A DNA stretch of 64,000 bases, from positions 3,587,501-3,651,500 of the forward strand of contig VCAZ01000025.1 in NCBI GenBank assembly GCA_005784505.1. Reading direction: 5' to 3'. The notes beneath the pieces were generated by a model that saw only the letters and a list, made by a program, of their open reading frames with translations, did no database searches and had not been told where the DNA came from. Below, piece after piece: positions 44,754 through 61,529 of the stretch (position 1 is its first letter; the number at the start of each line of letters is the position of its first letter). This stretch comes from Bagarius yarrelli. Its lineage: Eukaryota > Chordata > Actinopteri > Siluriformes > Sisoridae. A program made the translations under genes and the position numbers.

Positions 44754-47700
44754 AGTGAGCTACACCTCCAGGTGAATAACGGGTCAGCGACAGAAAGAAA
44801 GGATGAAAATGATTCTTTTTATTTGACATAAAGAACCTTCCTTTTTTATCTTTTAAGAAGCAGTCAAAAACAGTTAAGCTGTCAAGCACAGTGACTGAAC
44901 AACAAAATAAAAGTCCCTTCAGATATCATTTATATGTGAAAGCTTTTATCAAGATTGCGTATCGGTTTGATTGGACGTATTTCTCATAAAACATTTACTC
45001 TTTCATTTTTTTTTTGCCCGAGAGTATATACAAAGATATCGGAGTTAGTTAATTAACACAGTTTCTTATTGATTGTTTTAACAGAGAGGACTGTGCATCT
45101 GTGTAACCTTTTGGGGCTAAAGTGTTGAAAATTAAGTGATGTTCAGTGGGGGTTCACACTGCGCACATTTGCACACAGCGTTGCTCAGCACTTGATTCTT
45201 TCGAACCCCGGTGCATTTGCGTCATCACTAATGCATGGAGAACACGTGACTCGCAATATTTTTTCTTTCTGCTATTCTGCACACTAGGCACCTCACCTCT
45301 GTTACACGTCCTGTGGAAACTAATGATGTCAGCATCAGCTAAAACACGAGTGCGGGTTACATTATTAAAATAGCGCACATCCATGTACGAGTTTTTGTTC
45401 ACACTGTAACTTAATCTTACATGTAGTCTGGGGTTAAATATCTGCTTCACATGACTGCCAGTGTGAAATCCTCCTTTGTTATTTCTATATTAAATCCGCT
45501 TTACTTGTAGTCCTTTTGGTTAAACTATAGCCATACAGAATACAGAATCACATCAATACAGGAATCCATTAGACGACATCATAAAGCCATGTTTAACATT
45601 CGTACGGTCCCACTTGTGTGTGATTTACCCAGACTGTTTCGTAGTTTGAATTGAATTATGCAAGACATGTACAGGAATGTTAGACCTACAGGGTGAACAG
45701 GGATGAAGTAGTTTAGAAGTTTGCGTGCGACACGGGCAAAAAAAAAATACAGCACGCGCTATAACATGCAATATATTTTAAAGCAATATGTATAAAAGGG
45801 ATATGCTTTTTTCCGTACAGAGGGGGCGCTGTTGACTTAAGTTTTTTTATTCCGTTCAAGCTCTGTAATGTATTGGTACCCGAATGGGATGCTGGCGAAT
45901 AGGACACCACTCTTTTACTCATTTACGCAGTCGGTTCCATAGTGGGAACGACTGAAGAATCTTGAACTTTGTACAAGCATTTGTATAGTTGTGTTTCCGT
46001 GCAAAGTGTAAGTACACGAATGCACCGGTGCATTTAGATCAGGGTAAAAGAGCCACTTGGGTGTGCTGGCTTTGAAAACTGAGTCTGCTGCTGTGCTGTG
46101 GAAAGACTATTGTTGTTTTCTAATGTACCCGAAAAGAACTAAGTAGAACTTCAGAACTCTTCGTCTGATGTCACAAGTTCGGATGATTATACACTGGGAG
46201 TTCACACAGGAGACGGCACTGAGACCGATCGTTCTGCCTCTACAACATGAATCGTCTCTTGGAAAGACTGAAAAATTGCTGATTCTGGATCGAGATGGAT
46301 GGAGTGAAACTTGAATCCTCATGACGGAAGTGGACACATGTGACTTTCACTGTTTGAGAGCAACACTTGGTACAACATGAAGAGCCTCACGATGTAATGT
46401 TTAAAAAAAAAAATCCCTTATAGTCCCTGATCATTCTGATAACTTTTCTTATCGACCTCGTGTTGGTCACTGCTGTTTCCGAGCCGTTTTATGGAATGTT
46501 TTTTTTACAGACATTAGTCTGGTATTATATGCAATCATTTTTCAGAGGCTACCTTTTTATCGTTTATTAGTATTTTTAGCTTTTTATTTGCGTTTTCAAA
46601 AATTTACAGTAGGAAGAAAAGCCAACTGCTGTCCAGGCCAAGGGAGAATAAGGAAAAACAAACCACTAATCAACAGTTCCAGACCTCTGAGATTGCCGTG
46701 TGTCTTCAGGGTGCTTCTCGCCGTACATCTGTAGTGACGATTGTGTGTATTTCCCAATTCTAGACCGAGATTAGATTTGTTCCTAGACAACTTTCAATTA
46801 AAATAAGCTCATCATTTTGTAGGAAACGTCGGCTCAATATGCCATGGGAATTTCTGACACTCTAGAATAAGTTTCTTTTCTTTTTTTTGTGGTTTGTTAA
46901 AGTTTGGCTGACCTGAAACATGGACGTTCGTGTCCTTAGGCGTGGTACTAAAATTGAGCAATCAGTTGAATGTTGTAAAATATTACTTTTATTGTTTGTT
47001 TTTTTTTTTTTTTTGCAGTTTTATGTTTTTTTATTGAAGAATAGCAAAAGCCAGGGAAAGATATGTTCATGTGTTTGAATGTTACCTAGTAATAATAGTA
47101 ATGTTGCAGACTTCAATTGCAGATGAAATTTCCTCCTCTATTTACTGTGTATTTCTGGCATAGCATCAGTCCCGCTTCCTCGCCAAAAGCTCTTTTTGTG
47201 TTAAAAACTGTCTCGAGCTAAACAACACTAAAACACCTCCTGGTTTGGTTTCCTATCGAAATCGTTTTGTCCTTTCTGGTTACGTTGAAGGATGTGTACA
47301 AAACCGGAGACGTCTGGGTCCATTTTAATGGAAGCTGTAAACAATGTCAATGTTTGTGTGAATAATAAATATAAAAATTATACTAATTATAATAATGTTA
47401 GCAAATAAAATTCTAATACACTAGTGTTTCCATTAACTATCCACATTGTATGATGCCATTTTGTAATTGTCGACGTTTAGATGAGATTTCAGGACATCCA
47501 TCCATCGTCATTTAGAAATCACAGCTAGTTGTTAGTGTGTCTGTGTATATTTATGTAAATGAGCAATACCAGAATTTACCAAAACTTCACCTTTTTTTCT
47601 GTATAGTGACCTACTGTATCATCAGCAAACCTCAGCAGTAATAACAGTGTTAAAAATCCACAGAAATGATACAGCTTATAAGGTAAAGAACAAATCATCA

Positions 47701-48030
47701 TTTGTATTTTAAAATATTGTATTTAAAAGATTAAATTCTATTTTTTACTCAATTTGCTGATGTTTATTAATATTATTTGGTTGTTTTTATTTTATTTTTT
47801 TTTGTGAGTTTTAGTATAATGATTGTGGACGTCTTTGTGTGCTGTTTTATTTTATTTTTTTCCGAAAAGCTAAATGGTTCTGCAGTAGTGACTCTTTCTT
47901 TCATCAATTTGTTCATATTGAATCACTGTGATTTAAAAGGCAAACACTAAAACACCACAGGAACTTAGGGGTACGTCAAGATATTGTCGGTGTCATGTGT
48001 TTTGTAATAAATTAACACACCTCAGAATTT
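44754..48030 (+). other. esrra: esrra 3' UTR (about 3.3 kb)
   Basis: After the TAA the first poly(A)-like AATAAA is near 44906, with others near 47366 and 47403; the last, AATAAA at 48006-48011, is followed by a GT-rich stretch (TTTGCTGTTTGGTCCG). No other gene is visible in the interval. The TTTTATTTTATTTTTTT runs at 47787 and 47842 and the unique-looking sequence are consistent with one long UTR. The poly(A) choice is inferred. Confidence 0.45.
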
Positions 48031-48059
48031 GCTGTTTGGTCCGTTATTTGGTCTTGTCT

Positions 48060-48245
48060 GTTATCTTATGACTTTTTGGTAGACACCCTTATCCAGAGCC
48101 AATTGCATTTATTTTATTCATACAACTAGCTATATAGATAAGGGCCATGCTCAGGGGCCCAGAAGTGGTAACTTGGTGGTGCTGGATATTGAACCTACAA
48201 TCTTCTGGTTAGCAAACCCGACATCTTAATAACTGCACTAACACC
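48060..48245 (-). mobile_element. tRNA-derived SINE, reverse copy
   Basis: GGTAGACACCCTTATCCAGAGCC ... AGGGCCATGCTCAGGGGCCC ... complement of box B (TTGAACCTACAATC) and of box A (ACATCTTAATAACTGCAC). The 19843 family, just after the esrra poly(A) signal. Confidence 0.8.
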
Positions 48246-49327
48246 AGTGGTTATGAGAGGATTTTCGACTGGGAAATATGGTAACATTAAGTACACTTTT
48301 AAAACACAAACAACGTAAAGATGTGCTGGGACATGAATGCATCAATAGAAAAAAAAACATTCAGATCAGGTTTTTTGACAGCAATTTTGCTCGAGTCACT
48401 TTTAACAACCGGCTCACATCGATTCATCAGGCGTTAATGCTAGGGCTGATGATAAAATAGCATTTTTATAAAAACTTAATTGTAATAAATTTCATTAAAC
48501 CTGAATCTATGTTTTGGGGGGTTAACGTAACTGTATTTATTCGCAAGTCGACTACAAACAAGCCTCAATTTAATCGTCTCATTTAACTATAGACCCCATA
48601 ATGTCTGGCCAAGTGTGACCCATTTCCAGCCAAAATAACCTTGAATTTGGTTTTATGGTTTTTTCTGAAGAAATATATGATAATCTGTTATGTAAAAAAT
48701 GTCAACACATGTTTGTTTTTTTCTCAGACCTCGACATATCTGTAGCTCGTTAGCCTGAGCTGAAAAAACTGGCTATTTGTAGCCGACTTACAGTCAAAAC
48801 TGATCCAATGTACTTTTTGACCAGGCAGTTCAACAGATAGTTTAGCCAAAAATAAAAAATCTGTCATTAATTTTCTCACCCTGGTGTTGTTCCAAACCCT
48901 TAAGCTCGTCTTCCTTCCTCAGAACACTTTATTGAAAATATTTTTGATGAAATCTGAGGACACCCTGTCCTTCCCATAGACAATAAGGTAACTACCACAT
49001 TCAAGGCACAGAAAAGTACCAGGATGATCGACAAAGTAGTCCATGTGACATCAGTGGTTTGAACTGTAATATCATGAAACTAAGTAAGGAGGTTTTAGTG
49101 CAAAGAAAACAAAACCACTTTATTCCACATTTTCGTCTCTACTGTGTGTCACTTGTGATGTGCATTCATGACTGTATGTGTTTAACGTCATCATGTTGGC
49201 TATGCAGTGACGACGCTGACCCAAATCAGTTGATCAGTTCTTCACTGCTGACTCTATGGCACGGTGTTGTCATGGTATTATTGTAGCTGCTATCTAATGC
49301 TGGGTCCACACCAACAGCCTTTTCAAA
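48246..49327. other. intergenic, no gene seen
   Basis: No recognisable coding potential. In particular no trmt112, which separates ESRRA and PRDX5 in mammals. Confidence 0.55.
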
Positions 49328-49995
49328 ACGTACAGTGCCTTGAAAAAGTATTCGCACCCCTTGAACTTTTTCACCTTACAACCACAAACTTAAATGTATT
49401 TCATTTTATGTAATAGACCAACACAAAGTAGCAAACAAAAATAATATACGGTTTTTCAAAATTTGAAGCAAATACAAATCTGAAAACTGTGGTGTGCATT
49501 CGTATTTTGCCCCCCTGGGTTAATACTTTGTAGAGCCGCCTTTGCACATTTAGAGACTGACATTTTTGTCCATTCTTACATTTACATTTACAGTGTTTGG
49601 CAGACGTCCTTATCCAGAGCGACTTACATTCATCTCATTTAGACAACTGAGCAATTAGGGGTTAAGGGCCTTGCTCAGGGGCCCAGCAGTGGTGGCTTGG
49701 TGGAGCTGGGAATTAAACCCACAATCTCCGGGTTGGTAGTCCCACACCTTAACCATGAGCCACCACTTCCCTACTTCTTCTTTGCAAAATAGCTTAAATT
49801 GGATAGGCCACAGATGCGCCATGGGATTAAGGTCTAGACTTTGACTGGGCCATTTAAACAGATGAATATTTCTTGATCCAAACTATCCCATGGCTGTATG
49901 TTTAGGGTCATTGTCTTGTTGGAAGGTAAATCACCTTCCCAGTTTCAGTTGCCCTGTATTTAGCTTCATCCATCTTTCTCTCAACTCTTAGCAAT
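49328..49995 (+). mobile_element. Tc1-like element remnant, interrupted by a SINE
   Basis: CAGTGCCTTGAAAAAGTATTCGCACCCC is the family terminus, then TTACAACCACAAACTTAAATG, ATAGACCAACACAAAGT, TTAATACTTTGTAGAGCCGCC and, past the SINE, TAAGGTCTAGACTTTGACTGG, AGGGTCATTGTCTTGTTGGAA and CCCTGTATTTAGCTTCATCC. These are in the order found in fish Tc1-like copies, with the transposase frame destroyed and the right end lost. Confidence 0.65.
49590..49775 (-). mobile_element. SINE nested in the Tc1-like remnant
   Basis: TTTACAGTGTTTGGCAGACGTCC ... AGGGGTTAAGGGCCTTGCTCAGGGGCCC ... complement of box A (ACACCTTAACCATGAGCCACC). It splits the phrase CATTCTT...CTTCTTTGC of the host element, so it inserted later. 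Confidence 0.8.
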
Positions 49996-50164
49996 GCATT
50001 AAATATATGAGCTGTGTGTTCAATGTGACACTCTGAGCGAATTCTCTGTCTGATGTACGGTATTTTTATAGGCACTTAACAGCTGTCTAACTGATGAGCA
50101 GTCTAGTCTTCTATAAAAGATAATTAAATTTTTCATTGAATTTGCCTTGTTTTAGCCTAAATGT

Positions 50165-50222
50165 CTGGGCTATGTTTCAACGACTAATGGACGTCTTTTA
50201 AACGCAAAATTACTTGCTGAGG
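50165..50222 (+). repeat. diverged local repeat, partner of 51763-51812
   Basis: CAACGACTAATGGACGTCTTTTAAACGCAAAATTACTTGCTG matches TAACGACTAATGGATGTCTTTTAAACCTAAAATTCCCTGCTG 1.6 kb downstream in the same orientation. The family is unknown. Confidence 0.55.
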
Positions 50223-51019
50223 TGTGTCTGTCTCTGTCTGTCTACTAATCAAATACAATTTTCCTAACGCTATTGGCAATTTCGGTGGATTTAAGTACAG
50301 GAGAGGTAACCATTAGGACTAATAAATGTAGAAAAGTTGAAAGCCTCACAGCTGGTTTGTTTATAAGACGAGAGTTTTAAGAGTTTGTATGTAGCATTGT
50401 TGGCAAAAGATGTAATTTGTATAATAGAATAAATTGTTGTCCATGTAATTATAGAGCCCTAATGTCCGTAATAGCCTGTACATCAGACACTGTCACGTGT
50501 AATAAATCTGTAAAGAAACAAATCCTCTTTAATTAAAATAACAGTTCAGATGCTCCCAAAACAAAAAGCTAATTCTGTCCTTAAACCTCTTAATTCAAGT
50601 TCAGGACTTAATAAACATCTTCGAGACCAGCTGTTCTGTTTTGTGTAATAGGTGCAATCGCTACACTCAGATCGCTACGCAAATAGGGCCTAGCATGGTA
50701 ACTATAGATACTGATAACATTAGCCTGCTAAACGATTGAACTGCTCAATAATTATGTGGATTATGTGCATTAACTAAGAAATCTGCAACTTTTCACCCTA
50801 AAACATTTATTGTGGTTTGGTCGCCATCGTTTACAAGCATTATACTAAATTCGTGTAACATGCTAACTATCGAAAGATCATAACAAATCTGCTCGAAAGT
50901 ATAGGACAGTAAGAAACAGACTTAAAAATCCAGTATCAGCACGACTAACTGTTGGGTCTGTATCAGTTGTGCAACCCGTTGCCTGTTCCAGTTCGCACCA
51001 CTGAGTGTAAACCCGTCTG

Positions 51020-51205
51020 ATATTCATTACATTTACAGCATTTGGCAGACGTTCTTATCCAGAGCAACTTACATTTATCTCATTTATACAACTGAGCAAT
51101 AAGGGGTTAAGGGCCTTGCTCCAGGGACTCAGCGGTGGTGGAGCTGGGAATCGAACCTACAATCTCCAGGTTGGTAGTCCAACCATGAGCCACCACTTCT
51201 CCGCT
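51020..51205 (-). mobile_element. tRNA-derived SINE, reverse copy
   Basis: TTTACAGCATTTGGCAGACGTTC ... AAGGGGTTAAGGGCCTTGCTCC ... GAATCGAACC (complement of box B) ... AACCATGAGCCACCA. Very similar to 49590-49775. Confidence 0.85.
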
Positions 51206-51762
51206 ATTCATTTGTGTTTGGGCTCGTGTCTGATCACTCTCTCTCTTTCTTTTCTCCATTTCCCCCAAATAAAACCCTCTTTGGTTTCTTTGCCATGGTG
51301 TTGATTTTCAGACTTGCATATTATGCGTATTAGTTTTGTCTATGAGTTAGCTATCGGCTAACTCCACCCAGGCTAACAGTAAACTATGTAGTGAATGCTG
51401 TACAGTAATTCACACTTTTCCTCTGGTAGGGAATGAACCAAGGCAGGGTAGGTGATTCGTTTGAAAAACATTTTTATTACGCTGGTTAAAAGTCTCTTTA
51501 CATCCCGATTGCAGTCATTAGGACAGGTGGTTTAGATGTATTTAGATCACCTGTGGAATGCGTACAACCTCCAATAAGCTAATCAAAGTAAAACATTTTG
51601 ATGTAAAAAAATGCTTTTCTCATGCAGTTGTTTTATATCTGACAGATGCCGTAATTTTTGCCATTAAATGTATATTTCTAATTTTGTATAATCTTAAGTT
51701 TCTATGTTACGTCTAATACATTTTCACTGACAGCCCAAATTCGATTTTGTTTTATCACAGAC

Positions 51763-51812
51763 GTGTTTTAACGACTAATGGATGTCTTTTAAACCTAAAA
51801 TTCCCTGCTGGG
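51763..51812 (+). repeat. diverged local repeat, partner of 50165-50222
   Basis: See the copy at 50165-50222. The upstream flanks (TTTTCACTGACAG.. and TTTTCATTGAATTTG..) are also similar. Confidence 0.5.
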
Positions 51813-52177
51813 GAGTGAACCAGCAATCATAGCTCACACCCTTTTATCACAGTTTGACCAAAATCAGTCTTAGAAAATTAGTAACAGTACAAATAAAGGG
51901 AAAAAAGTGATAAGTGATTCTGTTGCACTATAAAACTGTTATGCTGTAAATAAAACCCAGTCATCCAAAGTGACTTTTAAACACTGTTGGCTCCTTGTAC
52001 AAAACCGGAAACTAACTGATGTCCCTGATGTCACTCAGTCCTCCTGGTCCTTTCCTGCAAAGAGACAATTAAACAGTTTAGTATGACATTAAATGGAAAT
52101 TGGGAATGCAAATATGTTTTGGGATCGGCCACTTTTTTATCTGGTACGTGATAAAGTGTCGTGTCAATCAAACTAAT

Positions 52178-52186
52178 GGGCGGGGC
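52178..52186 (+). promoter_or_regulatory. GC box (Sp1-like), prdx5 promoter
   Basis: GGGCGGGGC about 230 bp before the prdx5 ATG. A second copy, GGGCGGGGCG, lies at 52319-52328. The two flank a GT-rich tract; no TATA box is seen. Confidence 0.5.
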
Positions 52187-52205
52187 TTTTAAGTGTTCAC
52201 TAAAA

Positions 52206-52318
52206 GTGTGTTTTGTGTGTGTGTGTTGTGGGTGTGTTTTGTGTGTTTGTGTTGTGGGTGTCTGTTTGTGTTGTGTGTGTGTGTGTGTGTTTTGTGTGTG
52301 TTGTGGGTGTGTGTGTAT
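52206..52318. repeat. GT-rich tract in the prdx5 promoter
   Basis: About 113 bp of GTGTGTTTTGTGTGT-type repeats with GGG interruptions, between the two GC boxes. The minus strand gives a spurious His/Thr-rich frame. Confidence 0.9.
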
Positions 52319-52328
52319 GGGCGGGGCG
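52319..52328 (+). promoter_or_regulatory. second GC box, prdx5 promoter
   Basis: GGGCGGGGCG 88 bp before the ATG at 52416. Confidence 0.5.
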
Positions 52329-52415
52329 TTGTTAGAGAGTTGTCCTGGTTCTGACAGGCTGTACTTTTCACAGGTCCGCCTTTTCTTCCTCACGTATAAA
52401 AGCCACGAAACAGTT

Positions 52416-55400
52416 ATGCTTCTCAGAGGATCCCGTGTGTTTGGTTACATTAGACCGCTTTATACTTCAGCCATTGCAAACATGCCCATCCAGGTAAGAA
52501 GCTCTGTTAGCCATGTTGCTGTTGTTGTTGTTGTTATATATATTTAGTTCCGGGTCTACGGGTTTTATCTACTTTTCCAGCGCGGTCTGTGTGTTTGTCA
52601 AACAACCGACTAGCTAAATCAAATTACATTTTATATCACTAGAAAAATATATTTATTTATATTTACGGCAGGTATAAACAAAAAAGTCTTATTAAGACTG
52701 TTGGTGTGACCAGGTTGAAAGCTGATTGGTTTAACCGTCTCGTCGGAGTTGCGACATCACAAACTGTCTTTTTTTATTTCTTGCTATTAAACATTAAGAA
52801 AACAGTCTAGAAATCTTCAAAATTCCCGATTCACATTTTATACTTAGATGTTTTATGACGTTGTACATACAGACGCAGTTGTACAGTCATGGTGGCCTGC
52901 GCATGCGCGTTAACGACGTTTTTGCTGTCTGGACCAGATGATTACCAGTCCTCCACTTGTCCTATAATGAAAGTTTTTATTTTTAAAGAATCGACGGCAT
53001 CTTTGACTGTAAAATAAATCCAACGTCCCCCCTGTACAAATTTACCAAATAAACACCACATAATTCAGCATTACAGTGTATATATATATATATATATTAC
53101 AGTATATAACCCTATATATATATAATATTATATATCAGTATTATATGTTTATTAAAGTTGATGAAAATGTTTATAGACAGACTGGACTGAGATTTATCAA
53201 GTTATTGTATGTGTGTAAATGCTAAAAATTAAGGAAATGTATGAATACACATGGCAGAATTAGGCCACTAATGGAAGTCACTGGTATTTAGGTTGGAGAA
53301 AGACTGCCATGTGTGGAGTTGCAGGAAAACGATCCAGGTAATAAAATTACCCTCGCAGAACTCTTCAAAGGAAAAATGGGGATTCTGTTTGCTGTGCCAG
53401 GAGCCTTTACACCTGGATGCTCCAAGGTATGATATACTAACCTGGACAATATAATCTACTATCCATTGTGTGGTGTTCTGGTACAAAAGATTCAGTTGCT
53501 CTGCCTGCTTAGTTAATTTTTTTTTAATTGGTGTTTAAAAGCCAAGCACGATCTTATAATTATAGTTTATGTAGTCTAACATCACACATCTGTGGTTCAG
53601 ACGCATCTTCCAGGATTCGTGGCCGAGGCTGAAATCCTGAGGAGTAAAGGTGTGGAGGAGGTGGTCTGTGTCTCGGTGAACGATGTGTTTGTGATGAGCG
53701 CATGGGGAAAGGAACACGGAGCAGATGGCAAGGTGAGCGAGGAAAAAGCTGAATAAACCATGAATTAATACAGTTAGTAGATAAGTTCCTTTTTAAATCT
53801 GGTTCCTGTCAACACTTACTTCCTCTTAGAGAGTTTTGATTTTGCCACCATCACATCTGGGGGTTTTTTTTTATTCTAGATCAAATGCTACTTATTATCT
53901 GGGTTACTATAAAGCTGCTTTGTAAGTGTTTATTGTTATACGAGTTGAATTAAATTGCGCTATAAAAATATATTGAATTCAAAGTCAGTGCATAGCTCAA
54001 AGTTCTATCAGTTGCTGAGCATCATTCAGGCTCTAATTTCATGTCCCGGCTTGAAAATCTTTTAATGAGATGTGTTATAATTGAAATAGAACAATGGTTT
54101 AAACCTGATCTTCGGGTTAGTCGGTGTATTGTTCCAATGAAATATTGACTTTTTTCCATATCACCATATGCAGGGTTTTTTTTTTGGGGGGGGGGGATTT
54201 ACTTCCTTCTAAACCCTCATCCAGCACTGATAGACGTGGTTTACAGACAAAGAGAACGAGCCCTCATTAAAGATTAACAGGATTGCCAGGGGATTGTTTA
54301 ACTCTCTCTGTTTTTGCCTCGTCATCCTGAGTTGGTTTGTGGAAATTTTACTTCCTGGTAAATTTCTGGTTTCAGCCTTGTGTCTGTGATTAGGAAATAA
54401 TGTGACATTATATTATGTGGTGGTTATAATGGATATAGCAATAAAATATGTAAAGTAACTTTATTATAGAACATAAAGTACAATTTCCTGTGGTAAATAC
54501 TGTCCAGTTTTTGAACCTTATTGTAATGATGTGGTAATTTGTTGTGGTTCTGAGATTATATTATAGTAACTCTACTATAGTAAAATAAACAAATGACTCC
54601 ATTAATTGCTATATTATATTACATTATATATTTTACTGTATGTGTAAGAACCTTCACAGCGCAAATCAGAGCAAAGAGTGTATCAGTGCAACACAGTAAA
54701 AAAAATACAAGAAAATATTTACAGTAGAGCGTTAATAAGGAACAAATCTGAGCGATTAGAAAAAGCTTTGAGTTCCTTTCTTTTAATTGATTAATCGTTT
54801 TTCACAAACAATTAATTGTCAAAGCCTTAAAACAAACAATTCATCGTTAAAGCCGCAAAACAGGCAATAAATCATCATGATCGCAATTATTTCTTTGCCA
54901 ATTAATCGTCACAAAACATCGTTTAATTTTCTTTAAAGTGGGTAAATTCTCTGTTTGGAAGATTATAGAGACACTAGACGGCTAATTGTCTTCTTTCACC
55001 TTCTTTTTCTCTCTGAGAAACTGTGGGAGACATCTCTGTGTACTCCTCCTACAGTCAGCGGTTTTTGTCATTCTTTATTTAACTGGTTATTTTTTAACCT
55101 AATAAAGACGCTGTTTTTATTTGCATTATTAATCATTTTTGTAAAAGTGCTTTCTACGTCTTGCTCATTTCTTTTTTCCGTTTATCTTGTGCCTTTTTAT
55201 TTTTTTTCTTCCTTATAATTTATGTCAGACTGCTCGGAAGATTCAGAGAGGAAAAATTTTATTGTATGGCGCAACATACATTTCCTGTATACATGACAAT
55301 AAACTCTTTGGTATGCGGTGATAACAGATTAGGGAAGGGCATGTGTTAGGTGTGAGGATAGTAACTGTAAGGAAGTTTATATACAAACACCTGATGGAAA

Positions 55401-56338
55401 GAAGTGTTGCGGAGCTACAATAACAGCTCGTGACCTTGTAAACCTTTCTATTTTATTACAGGTGCGAATGCTGGCTGATCCCACAGGAGCCTTCACTGGG
55501 GTAAGATTGGGTTTTTGTTCTGCCTACAGTTCTTAGGGGACAGACAGGAAATCGTATGGAAATCCCCATGTAAATGTGCCTTAACGATGCTTGTCTGAGT
55601 CATGTGCTGTGGTTACAAACATCACGCTCTGCTTCCCGTTATGACCTACGAAATGTGGTGTAACTACAGATGCTGTTCTCCTTTTGCAGGCAGTGGATCT
55701 CTTTCTGGACAATGATGAAATTTTGAATGTACTCGGTAACAAGAGATCCAAGAGGTAAAGATATGTTATTTTACAGATAAGCTGTAGCTTTAGGTAGGCC
55801 CTTTCACAAAGCTAAATTACCAATCTTTTTGGTTACATAACCTATTTGATACTAAACTAGCAAAATTGCCAGGAAGGAAACTGTGTACAGACCCATGGAG
55901 AACATGTCCCTCGGGTAAAACTCAAACCTACAAGTCAAATGTGCCACAGAGCCTTCAAATTAATTTTAACCAAACGGTTCCCGATTCTAGCAGACGACTT
56001 TTTATGCAAGCGTGAGGACTGTAAACCACTCCATTTTTATTAAATGATTTAAAAAAACCCCAAAAAAAACACTGTATTAAACATGACTGTATTATCAGTG
56101 TGGAACCTTAAGTCAAGTCCTGGCATTAAAATAAGTCCGACTACTAAAGATCCACGATTGCCAGGTTGAAGTTTTTCCACTTAAGGTTTTACGATTCCTG
56201 ATGATAAACGTGTTTTTTCTGTTGTTTAGATACGCAATGGTTATTGTGGACGGGGTGGTGAAGCAGCTTAAAGTGGAGCCTGATGGTACCGGTCTCACCT
56301 GCAGCTTGGCCTCTAACGTCCTCTATGATCTGCTGTAA
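52416..56338 (+). CDS. prdx5: peroxiredoxin-5 (atypical 2-Cys, mitochondrial)
   Basis: Thioredoxin-dependent peroxidase that reduces H2O2, alkyl hydroperoxides and peroxynitrite. Exons: 52416-52493, 53292-53426, 53601-53732, 55462-55500, 55690-55754, 56230-56338; 185 aa. Residues 1-22 (MLLRGSRVFGYIRPLYTSAI..) are Arg-rich, without acidic residues, and fit a mitochondrial presequence. Met23 (MPIQVGE) aligns with the second start of mammalian PRDX5 that yields the cytosolic form. The peroxidatic Cys is C69 in VPGAFTPGCSK, the resolving Cys C174 in GTGLTCSLAS, and the third conserved Cys C94 in VVCVSVND. DPTGAFTG and KVEPDGTGLTCS are family blocks. The C-terminus ends YDLL and lacks the SQL-type peroxisomal signal of human PRDX5. 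Confidence 0.95.
53080..53135. repeat. (TA)n microsatellite in prdx5 intron 1
   Basis: TATATATATATATATATATT and further TATA blocks. Confidence 0.9.
53800..53985 (+). mobile_element. dispersed fish repeat tail in prdx5 intron 3
   Basis: TATAAAGCTGCTTTGTAAGTGTTTATTG ... GAATTAAATTGCGCTATAAAAATATATTGAATTC is the characteristic tail of a widespread teleost repeat. The body is worn. Confidence 0.45.
53986..55461. other. prdx5 intron 3, remaining part
   Basis: No gene recognised. The open frames at 54955-55218 and 55161-55349 are unsupported. Confidence 0.5.
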
Positions 56339-56610
56339 AACATCTACACATCGCTAGCAGCTGCTACATACTGTTCTATCTCTATTGACTGAACAGTATT
56401 TTCAGTTTCGCATCGGTTAAATATGTCAGTGGTGTTGCAACTGAACAAATTATAGCAGTAGACACGCCAGACAGTTCAGAACGACACCTGTGCATAGATG
56501 TCCTTCAAACGCACAACCGGAAATTCTTTACTGCGCAAAACCACTGGTGATGGTCTGACGCTCTTACACACTTTACCCATACAATAAAACCCATTTTGCA
56601 TTCTAGAGAA
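56339..56610 (+). other. prdx5: prdx5 3' UTR
   Basis: AATAAA at 56583-56588 followed by a TG-rich stretch (TTTTGTCTGTGC) predicts cleavage near 56605, about 270 nt after the stop. Confidence 0.65.
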
Positions 56611-56639
56611 TTTTGTCTGTGCTTCATGACAACCGTAAG

Positions 56640-56880
56640 AAGTGACTTTCAAATGGTTTTTTTTTTAATCAAAAGATAACATTCAAAAAAAAAAAAAAAA
56701 TTACATCAGAGGACAGAGACAATGTCTTTGTACAGAAAAAGTAGCTGGTAAATATTGTAAAGAAAGATCACAAAATATTCCATAAAACATTGAAACTCAT
56801 TTAACAATAATTACATCAGCTACAAACAAATTCTTAGTCTTGTTCTGCAGCTCCTCTAAAACATTATTTAAAAAAACATT
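56640..56880 (-). other. nxf1: nxf1 3' UTR
   Basis: On the minus strand the stop is followed by about 240 nt with ATTAAA (plus-strand TTTAAT at 56665-56670) as the only plausible poly(A) signal. No AATAAA was found. The predicted end lies within about 50 bp of the prdx5 end. Confidence 0.5.

Positions 56881-61529
<4,649 letters not shown>

Noticed and set aside
45824..45838. CTCF-like AGAGGGGGCGCT in the esrra 3' UTR
   Set aside because: The left half of the consensus does not match without a gap.
48246..52400. trmt112 or another conserved gene between esrra and prdx5
   Set aside because: No exon with the expected motifs is visible on either strand; the interval is SINE and Tc1-like remnants.
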